Shown one piece after another: positions 33,082 to 42,171 of a stretch of 64,000 nt of DNA (position 1 is the first letter of the stretch; every line of letters starts with the position of its first letter). Below the pieces are notes generated by a model that worked only from the letters and a program-made list of their open reading frames with translations, made no database searches and had not been told where the DNA came from. The stretch lies in contig JAFWPB010000016.1 in the NCBI GenBank assembly GCA_017545245.1, positions 62,001 through 126,000 of the forward strand, given 5' to 3'. A program made the translations under genes and the position numbers. The DNA comes from Clostridiales bacterium. Lineage in GTDB: Bacteria; Bacillota; Clostridia; Saccharofermentanales; Saccharofermentanaceae.

Positions 33082-33972
33082 TTAAACTCCATCCTCTTCT
33101 TTTCCATCAGCTAGTGATAACAGATACTTGCCGTAATCGGACTTCTCCAGTTCTTCACCCAAAGCGCGCAGCTGTTCGCGCGTAATAAACTTTCTTCTCC
33201 AAGCGATCTCCTCGATACAGGAAACATAGAAGCCTTGCAGTTCCTGCATTGTTTTAACAAAACCGCTTGCACGGTACATACCCTTCGGCGTACCGGTATC
33301 AAACCATGAAACACCACGTCCGATGATCGCGACTTTCAACTTGCCACGCTCAAGATACATAGAGTTCAAGGAAGAGATCTCGATCTCGCCTCTTGCTGAC
33401 GGCTTGACCTCTTTAGCATATTTCACGACATTATTGTCATAGAAATACAGACCCGGAACAATATAATGGGACTTCGGGTTTTTCGGTTTCTCTTCAATTG
33501 AGATAACATTTCTGTCCTTATCGAATTCTACTACGCCAAAAGCTCTTGGGTCCTTCATGTAGTAGCCGAATACAGCAGCACCGCCATCCTTGATCGAGTC
33601 CACCGCTTTCTTCAGCGCAACAGAGATCGTCGCACCATAGAAAACATTATCGCCAAGAATCAGACAGACATCATCGTCACCGATGAACTCTTCACCGATA
33701 ATAAAAGCATCAGCGAGTCCACGTGGGGTCTCCTGAACTTTGTACTGGATCTTGATACCCACTCTTGAGCCATCACCGAGAAGTCTCTCATAGATAGGAA
33801 GATCATCCGGTGTGGAAATCACAAGGATATCACGGATGTTTGCCAACATGAGGATCGATAACGGGTAATAGACTAAAGGTTTGTCATATATAGGAAGTAA
33901 TTGTTTACTAACAACTTTTGTAGACGGATAAAGACGAGTCGCCGAACCGCCGGCGAGGATAATACCTTTCAT
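33082..33972 (-). CDS. rmlA: Glucose-1-phosphate thymidylyltransferase
   Basis: Makes dTDP-glucose from dTTP and glucose-1-phosphate, first committed step of the locus. The 296-residue protein has the signature [20 protein letters not shown] at the N-terminus (nucleotide site with catalytic Arg and Lys), [31 protein letters not shown] and [11 protein letters not shown]. The frame extends upstream to 34077, but GGGGGA lies 5 bases before ATG 33972 and the family core starts there. First gene of the locus, preceded by a 190-base region shared with a divergent TerB-like gene; a TATACT hexamer is present but no convincing complete promoter. Confidence 0.95.
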   Translation of the reverse strand: MKGIILAGGSATRLYPSTKVVSKQLLPIYDKPLVYYPLSILMLANIRDILVISTPDDLPIYERLLGDGSRVGIKIQYKVQETPRGLADAFIIGEEFIGDDDVCLILGDNVFYGATISVALKKAVDSIKDGGAAVFGYYMKDPRAFGVVEFDKDRNVISIEEKPKNPKSHYIVPGLYFYDNNVVKYAKEVKPSARGEIEISSLNSMYLERGKLKVAIIGRGVSWFDTGTPKGMYRASGFVKTMQELQGFYVSCIEEIAWRRKFITREQLRALGEELEKSDYGKYLLSLADGKEEDGV

Positions 33973-34108
33973 AAATGTCCCCCTTATGCCTGATATAATA
34001 CTGCTAGTATAATGTATTTTACACATTATCCCCAACGATGACAAGATGATTTTCATTTTCGTCATATTGCCCAACAAAATAGGATTCTCTATTTATGACG
34101 TATGTCAC

Positions 34109-34138
34109 TTCAATAATCCTTAAATTCTATATTATAAT
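34109..34138 (+). promoter_or_regulatory. Probable promoter of the TerB-like gene
   Basis: Perfect TATAAT at 34133-34138, 26 bases before the ATG; the -35 hexamer at the right distance (TTCAAT or TCAATA) is weak. Confidence 0.45.
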
Positions 34139-34164
34139 ATAGAAAACACTTAAGGAGCACGAAA

Positions 34165-34872
34165 ATGCTTGGTAAATTCTTAATCAGATCCACAATGAAT
34201 TCTTTGACCAGAGACATTGGCGGAGGCATCTTCCGAGGAATTGGTACAGCTGCGGCGATCGGTGCCGGTGCAGCTCTTGTCAACCAGTTCGTTGGTAACC
34301 GCAGTACTGCATTGGCCGGCGGAAACTACATTCCGCAACAGAATCAGGCAGTAACATCCGGTTCAAGCAGCACCTATATTGCCAATATTGCACTGGCCCG
34401 TATCGCGCTTTGTTATTATGTAGCAAAAGCGGATGGCATCATCTCTCCGGATGAGCAGCGCGACCTGGATTATATGTGCTCAAGCCTTCTGAATAATCCG
34501 AATGCTTCCTCCTCTTTCCGTACAGAACTTCAGAAGATTTCTTCCGATCCTTCCTGCAGTTTCCTGACTGTCGAGAAATATCTGACCGGTCTTAATCTGG
34601 ATACACTGAACCAGCTTCAGTCTGACATGCAGCGTGTTGCTGAGATTTCTGACGGCGTGAGCGAAAATGAAAGAAAGGCCATCATGGTCTTCCAGAATTA
34701 TATATATGGCAGACAAGGATTTCCGGGAAGCAACATGAACGAACAGTTTGCCGGAAAAGCTAGAGTTGTCAGTTTGAAGTGTTCTGGTTGCGGAGCCGAT
34801 CTGCAGATCAATGATAACCGCACGGAGACCTTCTGCCCGTACTGTGGCACAAGACAGCTGATCGTGCACTAA
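34165..34872 (+). CDS. TerB-like protein with C-terminal zinc ribbon
   Basis: A 235-residue protein. The N-terminal ~70 residues are Gly/Ala-rich (GGGIFRGIGTAAAIGAGAAL) and may associate with a membrane. Residues ~75-180 resemble the TerB helical domain: ALCYYVAKADGIISPDEQRD, with the conserved acidic ADGxISxDE motif, then GLNLDTLNQLQSDMQRV and a matching acidic segment ISDGVSENERKAIM. The C-terminus is a CxxC...CxxC zinc ribbon (CSGCGADLQ and CPYCGTRQ). Zinc-ribbon plus helical domain proteins of this kind occur in Clostridia beside membrane proteins; function unknown. ATG 34165 is 7 bases after AAGGAG. It is divergent from rmlA and followed by a MATE gene 144 bases downstream. Confidence 0.75.
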   Translation: MLGKFLIRSTMNSLTRDIGGGIFRGIGTAAAIGAGAALVNQFVGNRSTALAGGNYIPQQNQAVTSGSSSTYIANIALARIALCYYVAKADGIISPDEQRDLDYMCSSLLNNPNASSSFRTELQKISSDPSCSFLTVEKYLTGLNLDTLNQLQSDMQRVAEISDGVSENERKAIMVFQNYIYGRQGFPGSNMNEQFAGKARVVSLKCSGCGADLQINDNRTETFCPYCGTRQLIVH

Positions 34873-35016
34873 AAGATCAGCCGTAATCCGCTGACAAACG
34901 AGAAAAGCATCTTCAAACCCCGCGGAATTCTGGCAAATGCACAATACAAAGACTTCTCCACTTTCCCTTTCATCATGGTAGAATTGCACCTATGACTTGA
35001 ATGGGAAAGTGTTTTT

Positions 35017-36447
35017 ATGTCAAAAGATAACCAGCACAATCTGATTTCTCCACAGAAGCTTCGTCTCCACAAAGACACGAAGAGCCATAGTGTGGATATG
35101 ATCAACGGCCATGTACTCATTCCGCTGATTATGTACAGCGTCCCGATCGTATTGACTCAGGTGTTGCAGCTTCTTTTTAACGCTGCAGACATGGTCGTCG
35201 TCGGACAGTATGTCGGTGACACCGCCGTTGCTGCTGTTGGTTCCTGTGCGCCTCTCATCAACCTGATCATCAATCTCTTTGTCGGTATCTCTCTGGGGGC
35301 CACCGTTGTTCTTGCCCAGGTCCTTGGCGCGGATCAGAAAGACCGCATCCATGATCTTACTCATACAATCTTCGCACTCGGTATCGTCTTCGGAATCATA
35401 ACCGGTATTGTCGGTGTCATTTTTGCGCGTACTTTCCTGGAATGGATGGGCACCACTGCAGACTCGATCGATCAGGCCTCTCTCTATATGCGTATATACT
35501 TCCTGGGAAGTCCTTTCTTTATGATTTATACATTCGGCCGTGCAATCATTGTCGCAACAGGAGACACCCGCCGTCCGCTCGTATACCTGACCCTGTCCGG
35601 TTTAGTCAACCTGGTCCTGAACCTGATCCTCGTTGCAGGCTTCGGTTTTGGCGTGGAAGGTGTTGCGATTGCAACAGTAGCCTCGCAGGTCCTCTCTGCT
35701 ATTTTGATGTCCGGCGCACTTTTCCGTCTGGAGAGCGAGTGCCGTATCTTTGTTTTTGAACTGCGTATTCATAAGAAGCCTTTAAAGAAGATCCTCAAGC
35801 TCGGTCTTCCAGTCGGATTTCAAAACACACTCTTCTCTTTTTCGAATGTTATCATCCAGTCTTCCGTAAACTCTCTCGGCACTTACTGCATGGCTGGAAA
35901 CAGTGCCTGTATGAATATCGACTCATTTATTTATGCCGGCATGAATTCCTTTACACAGGGGTGCATGACTTTCGCCGGACAAAACTATGGTGCGAAGAGA
36001 TATGATCGTCTGAATGCGATCTACCGTTCTGCACTTCTTTCGATTACCACGATTGGTTTGTCGCTTGGTGTTCTTGCGTATCTGCTTGGTACACCTCTTC
36101 TGAAACTATATCTTCCGGATTCGCCGGAATCGATCACATACGGACTGGCCCGTATGCTTATCCTCGTTGTCCCTGACTTTCTTTGTGGTCTCATGGACTG
36201 TGGTTCCGGAATGCTCCGTGGTATCAAGCGTTCCGTCTATCCGATGTTCGCCACCGTTATCGGAAGCTGCGGACTCCGTCTGGTATGGGTCTATACCGTT
36301 TTTGCGCATTACAAGGAAACGGTTCACGGCGTGAAAGCCTACCAGATCCTGCTTGCGTCCTATCCTCTTTCCTGGGCACTCACGTTCGTAGCACTTTTCA
36401 CTTACTACTGTGTTGTTAAAAGAAAACTCGTTTCTGCGAAAACCTGA
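35017..36447 (+). CDS. MATE family multidrug/cation antiporter
   Basis: A 476-residue protein with twelve membrane segments and the two-fold repeat of MATE transporters; LIPLIMYSVPIVLTQVLQLLF begins the first half and LKLGLPVGFQNTLFSFSNVI the second. GQYVGDTAVAAVGSCAPLINL and NYGAKRYDRL are typical of the NorM/DinF-like clostridial subgroup. Role: export of drugs or cationic metabolites using Na+ or H+. ATG 35017 follows GGGAAAG by 7 bases. It is convergent with the ABC transporter on the right, with a long hairpin between them. It is not clearly linked to the glycan locus. Confidence 0.92.
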   Translation: MSKDNQHNLISPQKLRLHKDTKSHSVDMINGHVLIPLIMYSVPIVLTQVLQLLFNAADMVVVGQYVGDTAVAAVGSCAPLINLIINLFVGISLGATVVLAQVLGADQKDRIHDLTHTIFALGIVFGIITGIVGVIFARTFLEWMGTTADSIDQASLYMRIYFLGSPFFMIYTFGRAIIVATGDTRRPLVYLTLSGLVNLVLNLILVAGFGFGVEGVAIATVASQVLSAILMSGALFRLESECRIFVFELRIHKKPLKKILKLGLPVGFQNTLFSFSNVIIQSSVNSLGTYCMAGNSACMNIDSFIYAGMNSFTQGCMTFAGQNYGAKRYDRLNAIYRSALLSITTIGLSLGVLAYLLGTPLLKLYLPDSPESITYGLARMLILVVPDFLCGLMDCGSGMLRGIKRSVYPMFATVIGSCGLRLVWVYTVFAHYKETVHGVKAYQILLASYPLSWALTFVALFTYYCVVKRKLVSAKT

Positions 36448-36467
36448 TGTGAGTTTTTCGAAATAGA

Positions 36468-36520
36468 AAGTCCCCGCTGTATCTGTGTCAGGTGAGTAAA
36501 CCAGATGCAAGCGGGGATTT
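36468..36520. terminator. Long hairpin terminator between convergent genes
   Basis: Outer stem of about 11 pairs (TCCCCGCT with AGCGGGGA plus flanking pairs) and an inner GTATCTG / CAGATGC stem; moderate T content on both sides. Confidence 0.7.
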
Positions 36521-36587
36521 CTCATTTTTATCGTTTCCTGCGCCTACGGGTTTGTGTTTGGAGGGGTGGCGCAATGGGAACGCGGAT

Positions 36588-37373
36588 TTAAGAACGCGAC
36601 ATCGATGTCGCAAGACGGCCTTCCAGTTCCTGGAAAGTCGGTTTATGGGAGGACGGAAGCCACATGCTGGCTCTCTCGTCTACGGTCTTACCATTCTCCA
36701 GCACCACTGTGCGGGTACCATACTCTGCGCACTTCTGGGAGTGCGTGACTTGAAGGATCGTAATTCCCTTCTCACGGTTGATCTTTCTGAAAAGCTCCAT
36801 GATTTCCGCACCGGACTTGGAATCCAGGTTACCGGTCGCTTCGTCTGCAAGAATGATCTGTGGATTACTGATGATGGCACGGGCAATCGCTACACGCTGC
36901 TGCTGTCCACCGGACAGTTTGCTCGGCATCTGCTTTCTCTTCTCGGTCAAACCGGTGATTTCCAGGATCTCGTCCAGTTCTTTTTTCATGGAAGCACGGG
37001 AACGGCCGGCTACAAGTGACGGCAGGAGGATGTTGTCCTCCACGTTCAGATTCTGCACAAGATTATAGAACTGGAAGATAAATCCGATATGACCAAGGCG
37101 GATCTTGGAGAGCTTCTTCTCTCTCATCTTTCTGATGCTGGTGCCGCAGATGGAAATGTCACCTGTGAAATCACGATCGAGACCACCGATCAGATAAAGA
37201 AGAGTGCTTTTGCCGGATCCGGAAGCGCCCATCAGGGAGACGAATTCGCCTTTGTTGACTGTGAGATTCGCACCGTCGAGCACCTGTGTGATCGCGCCAC
37301 CCTTCTTTCCGAATGTCTTGTATACGTTTTCGACTTTGATCATGGTTTCGTTGTTTGTGTTAATGGTTTTCAT
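36588..37373 (-). CDS. ABC transporter ATP-binding protein, MacB/LolD type
   Basis: A 261-residue ATPase for the FtsX-type permease encoded upstream. Motifs: Walker A GASGSGKST, Q-loop FIFQFYNLVQNLNV, signature LSGGQQQRVAIARAI, Walker B IILADEATGNLD and the H-loop THS. The spacing and the LYLIGGLDRDFTGDI start of the helical domain are typical of LolD/MacB subunits, which drive conformational work in the periplasm or outer leaflet rather than classical transport. The frame opens at 37433; ATG 37373 lies 7 bases after GAGGT and is the likely start. It is the last gene of the M13-permease-ATPase unit. Confidence 0.9.
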   Translation of the reverse strand: MKTINTNNETMIKVENVYKTFGKKGGAITQVLDGANLTVNKGEFVSLMGASGSGKSTLLYLIGGLDRDFTGDISICGTSIRKMREKKLSKIRLGHIGFIFQFYNLVQNLNVEDNILLPSLVAGRSRASMKKELDEILEITGLTEKRKQMPSKLSGGQQQRVAIARAIISNPQIILADEATGNLDSKSGAEIMELFRKINREKGITILQVTHSQKCAEYGTRTVVLENGKTVDERASMWLPSSHKPTFQELEGRLATSMSRS

Positions 37374-37469
37374 GTTATGTACCTCATTTCTTTCCTGCTG
37401 CGCAGGCCGTATTTGTGTTTTTGCCAAAGCCATGCGCGGCCAGGGCGTCTTCTCATTTGTTCTGTAAAC

Positions 37470-39998
37470 TCATTCGTACTTCAGCTGTTCAGCGATCTTC
37501 ATCTTTCTTGTGTACTTGACCGGAAGTAGCGCGGTGGCCACAAAGATCAGGAACATACCGACGATAAAGAGTACCGTTTCACCAGGATTCGGAGCAAACT
37601 CCATCATCATGTCGATGGCCTTCATTGCCCGCAGGATCAAGAAGCTGCTAACAAAGGCAAACGGTACGGCGAAGAACAAGGCCACGATGCAGGATAGCGT
37701 ATTTTCCGAGAAAAAAGCACTTTTCAGTTTTCCCCTGCTCATTGCTGTGGAAAGGAGTACCGCACACTCTCTTTTTCTTCCTGAAAAACCAATCACCTGA
37801 TTGCTGACAACACCGATGAAAGTCAGGATGACACCCATTGTGATCAACATATACAAGATCGTAGTAATACCGGCGTTCATCTGCTTCACATACTCCATGT
37901 ACTCATCCATAGTCCGGCAATTTCCAATCATGCTGGATGAATATACCTTGATCTTTTCAATGGTCCCTTGCGGATCCGTTGTGTTGATATAGGCACATTC
38001 CGGATAATCGTAGAAAGCTTCGCGGTAAGTATTTAAGCTGACGATCAGAGCGGCATCCCGTGAAGTAACGAAGTGGGTATCGCAGTAATCCGCAAGTTTC
38101 AAAGTCTTATGAACCGGCAGGAAGGAATCCGCTGCGATCAGGATCTCGATCATATCACCCTTCTTGTAGCCAAGCCGTTTGGCCATGGTCTCGGACATAT
38201 AGATTTCATCATCTTTGATCTTTTCCGGAAGATCCCGCACCAGATCACAGAGACGGTATTGGCCGTCTGTACCGATGAGTTCCGACATTTCGAACATTTC
38301 ACGCATCTTTCTGCTGTCTGTAAGCGACTCAAACTCAGCAATCTTATCAGCTCCGATCACAAAGTTTACACTCCAGTGTCTGTAAAAGAACTCCACATCG
38401 CTTACTCCCTCGAGATCAGCAAAATACTGGTACATGCTTGCTTCTTCTGACAGTTCTTCGACGATTACATCGCAGTTTGCTTCTCTGTGATTTACAAGTG
38501 TTGTATAGGATTCTGATACCATGAAAAGTGCAAGACCAATGGCCAAAGCCATAACAAAGAGTCGGGAGATACCTACTGTTGCTTTCTTCGTTCTTGCCTG
38601 AACACAGGCGAAAGCAGCAACCGGGCAGTTGATCTTGCGGAAGAGTTTTTCGATCAGAACTGAGATTCCGCGCAGAAGGAATGGATACCCGATGAAAAGA
38701 GCCGGTACCGAGCTGAAGATAGAAAGCAAGATCAGAAGAATATTGTTTTCCGAACCTGTAAAGAGCATCGTCAAAGATACGATGGCGATCAAGGTAAAGA
38801 GGAAAGCTGCCACCATGGAACGGCGGGTGTACTTGAATTCCGTGTCTTTATTGTCAAAGATCAGGTCACGAATGGACGTTCTCGTTGCCTTGAGCAGTTC
38901 TTTGATCGGGCAAAGGCATTCGATTATGATCGCACCGAGGATAACACCAATCGTCGCAATTGTTGAAACAGAACCAAGGTTCATTTCCAGTTCAATGTCT
39001 GATCCAGAATTCAGTGTGAACACATTATTGAAGATCGGGTCTCTTGTGAAGATGTAAAGTACCGCACCGAGCACGCCGCCGATCAGACCATAAAGCGCAT
39101 TCTCGCAAAGAACGATCATCGCAGTTGCATTTGGAGAAACACCCAGGCTACGGAGTGTGCCGACGGTGCCCATTCTTTCCACCATGATACGCTCAGAAAG
39201 CGAGATGGTTACGAAGATGACCAGAAGGAGGCAGACTGTAAACAGGATAACAAATACACTCGTGATCTGATTGATCTGCTGCATGGTGTTTTCACCGCGG
39301 ATCAGGTCGTCCGTCGTGATGCCACGAAGCTTTCCTTCCAGCTGCTGGCAGAACTCTTCGGTTCTGTCTTCGTCAAAGACACGGACCATCGCCTCATAGT
39401 AGTTTACATCAGCACCATCTCCGAGTTTCGCGATTCCTTCCACTGAGAGCACGGCGGTATATTTGCTGCTAAGGAGGCCTTTATATGTCTGGATCGACTT
39501 GACCGTATACTCGACCGGATTTCCGTTCTTATCGTTCAGTGTAAGCGTATCACCGATCTTCAGATTCAGTTCCTCGGCAAGTTCTTTTGGAATCGCCGTT
39601 TCCGAATCAGAAAGCTCGATTGGCGCTGCCAGAAGCTGCATGTCCTTGACCTTATTCATGTCTGCGCCTAAAACAGAGATATTTTTCTCGTTATAGTACT
39701 CGTACATGGTGTTGTTTCTAAGGAAATACTTGGAATTCGTGCCTGCGATGAAAACCTTTTCATGCTCAGAAAGTCCATCAAAATCACTATCCTGCAAAGC
39801 GTATTTGGATGTGACCACGATATTGCTCGTTCCAGTCATTGAATTATATGCAGAACGCAGGATATTTGTGATCGAGTTTGTCATATCGAAGGTCATCATT
39901 CCGGCGAACGAACAGATCAGAATGCAAAGGATCAGCATCAGCGTCCGGAACGGCTTGGAAAACATATTCTTAAATGTGTGTTTGAAAATAACTCCCAT
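37470..39998 (-). CDS. FtsX-like ABC permease with two permease cores
   Basis: An 842-residue protein: N-terminal helix (PFRTLMLILCILICSFAGMM), an external domain of ~200 residues, an FtsX core of three helices (QINQITSVFVILFTVCLLLV and on, with RMGTVGTLRSLGVSPN at the coupling site), an additional helix pair, a second external domain of about 170 residues, and a second FtsX core (TTILYMLITMGVILTFIGVV; GFSGRKRECAVLLSTAMSRG) at the end. This duplicated layout is that of the clostridial antibiotic-sensing or peptide-handling permeases. ATG 39998 follows AGGTGG; the M13 peptidase gene ends one base upstream. The ATPase partner follows after a 96-base gap. Substrate unknown, probably a peptide or lipid. 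Confidence 0.88.
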   Translation of the reverse strand: MGVIFKHTFKNMFSKPFRTLMLILCILICSFAGMMTFDMTNSITNILRSAYNSMTGTSNIVVTSKYALQDSDFDGLSEHEKVFIAGTNSKYFLRNNTMYEYYNEKNISVLGADMNKVKDMQLLAAPIELSDSETAIPKELAEELNLKIGDTLTLNDKNGNPVEYTVKSIQTYKGLLSSKYTAVLSVEGIAKLGDGADVNYYEAMVRVFDEDRTEEFCQQLEGKLRGITTDDLIRGENTMQQINQITSVFVILFTVCLLLVIFVTISLSERIMVERMGTVGTLRSLGVSPNATAMIVLCENALYGLIGGVLGAVLYIFTRDPIFNNVFTLNSGSDIELEMNLGSVSTIATIGVILGAIIIECLCPIKELLKATRTSIRDLIFDNKDTEFKYTRRSMVAAFLFTLIAIVSLTMLFTGSENNILLILLSIFSSVPALFIGYPFLLRGISVLIEKLFRKINCPVAAFACVQARTKKATVGISRLFVMALAIGLALFMVSESYTTLVNHREANCDVIVEELSEEASMYQYFADLEGVSDVEFFYRHWSVNFVIGADKIAEFESLTDSRKMREMFEMSELIGTDGQYRLCDLVRDLPEKIKDDEIYMSETMAKRLGYKKGDMIEILIAADSFLPVHKTLKLADYCDTHFVTSRDAALIVSLNTYREAFYDYPECAYINTTDPQGTIEKIKVYSSSMIGNCRTMDEYMEYVKQMNAGITTILYMLITMGVILTFIGVVSNQVIGFSGRKRECAVLLSTAMSRGKLKSAFFSENTLSCIVALFFAVPFAFVSSFLILRAMKAIDMMMEFAPNPGETVLFIVGMFLIFVATALLPVKYTRKMKIAEQLKYE

Positions 39999-39999
39999 A

Positions 40000-42009
40000 T
40001 TACCACCTGCTTACTCGTTTCTCCGGTGCGACATACATACCGTCGCCCTCCTTGACATCGTACGTCTCATAGAACAGATCACATGTTCCCAGGATCGCAT
40101 TCACACGGACTTTTGCCGGACTGTGCACATCCTGATTCAGGTATTCGATCGCCTGAATGTCACTTCCGATCTGTGACCAGACCTTCGTATACTGTGTGAA
40201 AAGCACTTTCGCCTGTTCTTCTGTCTTCACTATGTTGGAAACGCACTCCATGGCGCCCATATCTGCGTAATTCTCCGGCAGCGTCAAATTGCCATCCACA
40301 TGGTAGACTTCCATGATCGTAAAACCGCTATAGTAAGCAATACATTCTTTGGCGTGTTCATTCAGAAGATCGATGTCTTCCTTTGAGATCCATTCGGGAT
40401 CATAGTTACCCTTCTCATCCCAGAAAATGCCGTCCGAGTCAAATGCGTGTCCGATCTCGTGAGCGATGACAAATCCAAGGCCGCCGAGATTCTGGTAATA
40501 ATCCGCATTTTCATCGAAGAAAGGATCCTGGGAAATACCAGCTGTGATCCGGACAACATTATCCAGCCAGAAGCACGCATTGACGTCGGTCGCAAGCATC
40601 GATGAGCCTGTACGCGGACGCGCACTCTTTATCTGCTCTGCTACGCCCTGCCACTTTTTGCGGCTCAGGTTCTTCTGTGTTTCCCATACATCTTTCCCAA
40701 TAAGATCGGCATCTTTGGGATCTACCTGGTGCGGCTCCGGTCCACCGGTAATAAACTCGATGCTTTCCAGTTTCTTAAGAAGAGATTCTCTTGCCTCTTT
40801 GGTAAGCCACTCGGCTTTTCCGATTACTTCACGGTAGGATTCACGGATATCTTCGCAGAGCGCTCTGATCTTCGCATCCTTTTCATCACTGTAGCATTCC
40901 TGCAGATAAAGCTCTGCGACCAGCGAACTGAAAACATTGTTCACCATATCCCGACTGAAATCATCCGTATACTCACGATTCGAATTGAAGATCGGCTTTT
41001 TTCCATCCACGCTTTCGTCGTAAACCAGGAAATCGGATGTCTGCTGCAGAAGCGATACGATTTCCCATGTTTGAAAAGCACTTAGGTTCTTCGGATCCAT
41101 CATTTTTCCAACGATGAAGCGGAACTGCACCTCGGACTCAGCCACATAACAACCGTATGGATTCTGGATGCCATAATAGCTGAGGAACTTATCGCAATCG
41201 AAACCGAGTTCTTCTTTCAGCTGTTTGTCAGTGAACTCTCCCATTGATTTCATTTCGGCCTTCAAGTCTTTACTCGCATTGGCAATATCTATTGCCAGAT
41301 ACGTAAACTCATCCGCCAGTTTCTTCGCATCGTCAGGGCTGTAGTTGTAATTCAGGAGCGCTTCTTCTACCATCTCGTCGATAGATATTTTTCCGTTCTC
41401 CTTCATCGCGATTTGTTTGAAATCCATTCCCAGGATCGACATCATGCCGGAAAACTGAAAGGAATATTCATTCACTCTACGGAAGTTATCTCCGAGGATC
41501 CACGAAAGGAACGGATTGACATTGTAGTTGTAATCAATGTAACTGACAACTTCCAGGAATTCATCTACGGTCTTTGTTGCACGGATCCTTGAAACCAGAT
41601 CTGCCACTTCTTCATTTGCAGCACTCTTTTTCGGATCATAGTTTTTGACCTGGTGATAATAATCGTGGATCAACTGCTCATTCGAGCCCGGCGCATATTC
41701 GGAATTGTCATCTTTGATCCGGTTAATGATCGCTTTCGTGCTTTCATCCACACCAAGGTAGCATTCTAAAAAAGAGCCCGCCATGCCGTACTTGGTATTG
41801 ATATCCATATTCATCAGATCGGCTGCATTGATATATCCATAAAAATCATCCTGGGGACGGATACTCTTCGGATCAAGTGGTGCAGCAACTGCTGTTGCTT
41901 CTTTTTTCTCATCCTCTGCTTTCTGCGAACAACCTGTCAGCACGGCTGCGCCTGAAAAAGACATAGCTATCGCTAAAGCAGTGGAAAGTAACTTTTCCTT
42001 GCTTCTCAT
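40000..42009 (-). CDS. M13 family zinc metallopeptidase lipoprotein (PepO/neprilysin type)
   Basis: A 669-residue surface oligopeptidase. The N-terminus is a lipoprotein signal (ALAIAMSFSGAAVLTGCSQK, lipobox LTGC), so it is tethered outside the membrane by Lgt-made lipid. The mature part starts with RPQDDFYGYINA as in M13 enzymes. Catalytic elements: HEIGH in GFVIAHEIGHAFDSDG (two His ligands and catalytic Glu) and the third ligand in LPENYADMGAMEC (ENxAD). The C-terminus has NAILGTCDLFYETYDVKEGD and the final conserved Trp. ATG 42009 is 9 bases after GGAG. One base separates it from the permease gene, implying joint function: cleaving or clearing peptides handled by the ABC system. Confidence 0.93.
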   Translation of the reverse strand: MRSKEKLLSTALAIAMSFSGAAVLTGCSQKAEDEKKEATAVAAPLDPKSIRPQDDFYGYINAADLMNMDINTKYGMAGSFLECYLGVDESTKAIINRIKDDNSEYAPGSNEQLIHDYYHQVKNYDPKKSAANEEVADLVSRIRATKTVDEFLEVVSYIDYNYNVNPFLSWILGDNFRRVNEYSFQFSGMMSILGMDFKQIAMKENGKISIDEMVEEALLNYNYSPDDAKKLADEFTYLAIDIANASKDLKAEMKSMGEFTDKQLKEELGFDCDKFLSYYGIQNPYGCYVAESEVQFRFIVGKMMDPKNLSAFQTWEIVSLLQQTSDFLVYDESVDGKKPIFNSNREYTDDFSRDMVNNVFSSLVAELYLQECYSDEKDAKIRALCEDIRESYREVIGKAEWLTKEARESLLKKLESIEFITGGPEPHQVDPKDADLIGKDVWETQKNLSRKKWQGVAEQIKSARPRTGSSMLATDVNACFWLDNVVRITAGISQDPFFDENADYYQNLGGLGFVIAHEIGHAFDSDGIFWDEKGNYDPEWISKEDIDLLNEHAKECIAYYSGFTIMEVYHVDGNLTLPENYADMGAMECVSNIVKTEEQAKVLFTQYTKVWSQIGSDIQAIEYLNQDVHSPAKVRVNAILGTCDLFYETYDVKEGDGMYVAPEKRVSRW

Positions 42010-42018
42010 TTTATGTTT

Positions 42019-42109
42019 CTCCTATTGGGTTTTGTGCGTTTTGGAGGAGGGTGGGCCGAGCTTTGCTAAACTCATTGTTGTGCCATCAAGGCATTTCAAA
42101 GCCCGGCCC
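42019..42109 (-). promoter_or_regulatory. Leader hairpin with possible anti-Shine-Dalgarno before the M13 gene
   Basis: Between the DUF4097 stop and the M13 start, arms at 42053-42065 and 42097-42109 form a 13-base stem with one mismatch, with an inner TGCC / GGCA hairpin. On the minus strand it is followed not by T's but by CCTCCTCC (42043-42050), which can pair with the AGGAG ribosome site at 42019-42023. This looks more like a translational switch or processing site than a terminator. Confidence 0.5.
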
Positions 42110-42171
42110 GCGTAATGTGTTTTTTAATGTGTTTTTATGTTGTGTTTTGGTATGATCCGGTTTGGGATCTC

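Noticed and set aside
32041..33972. dTDP-rhamnose pathway
   Set aside because: Only rmlA and rmlB are present; no rmlC or rmlD in the window, and other dTDP-sugar enzymes use the intermediate.
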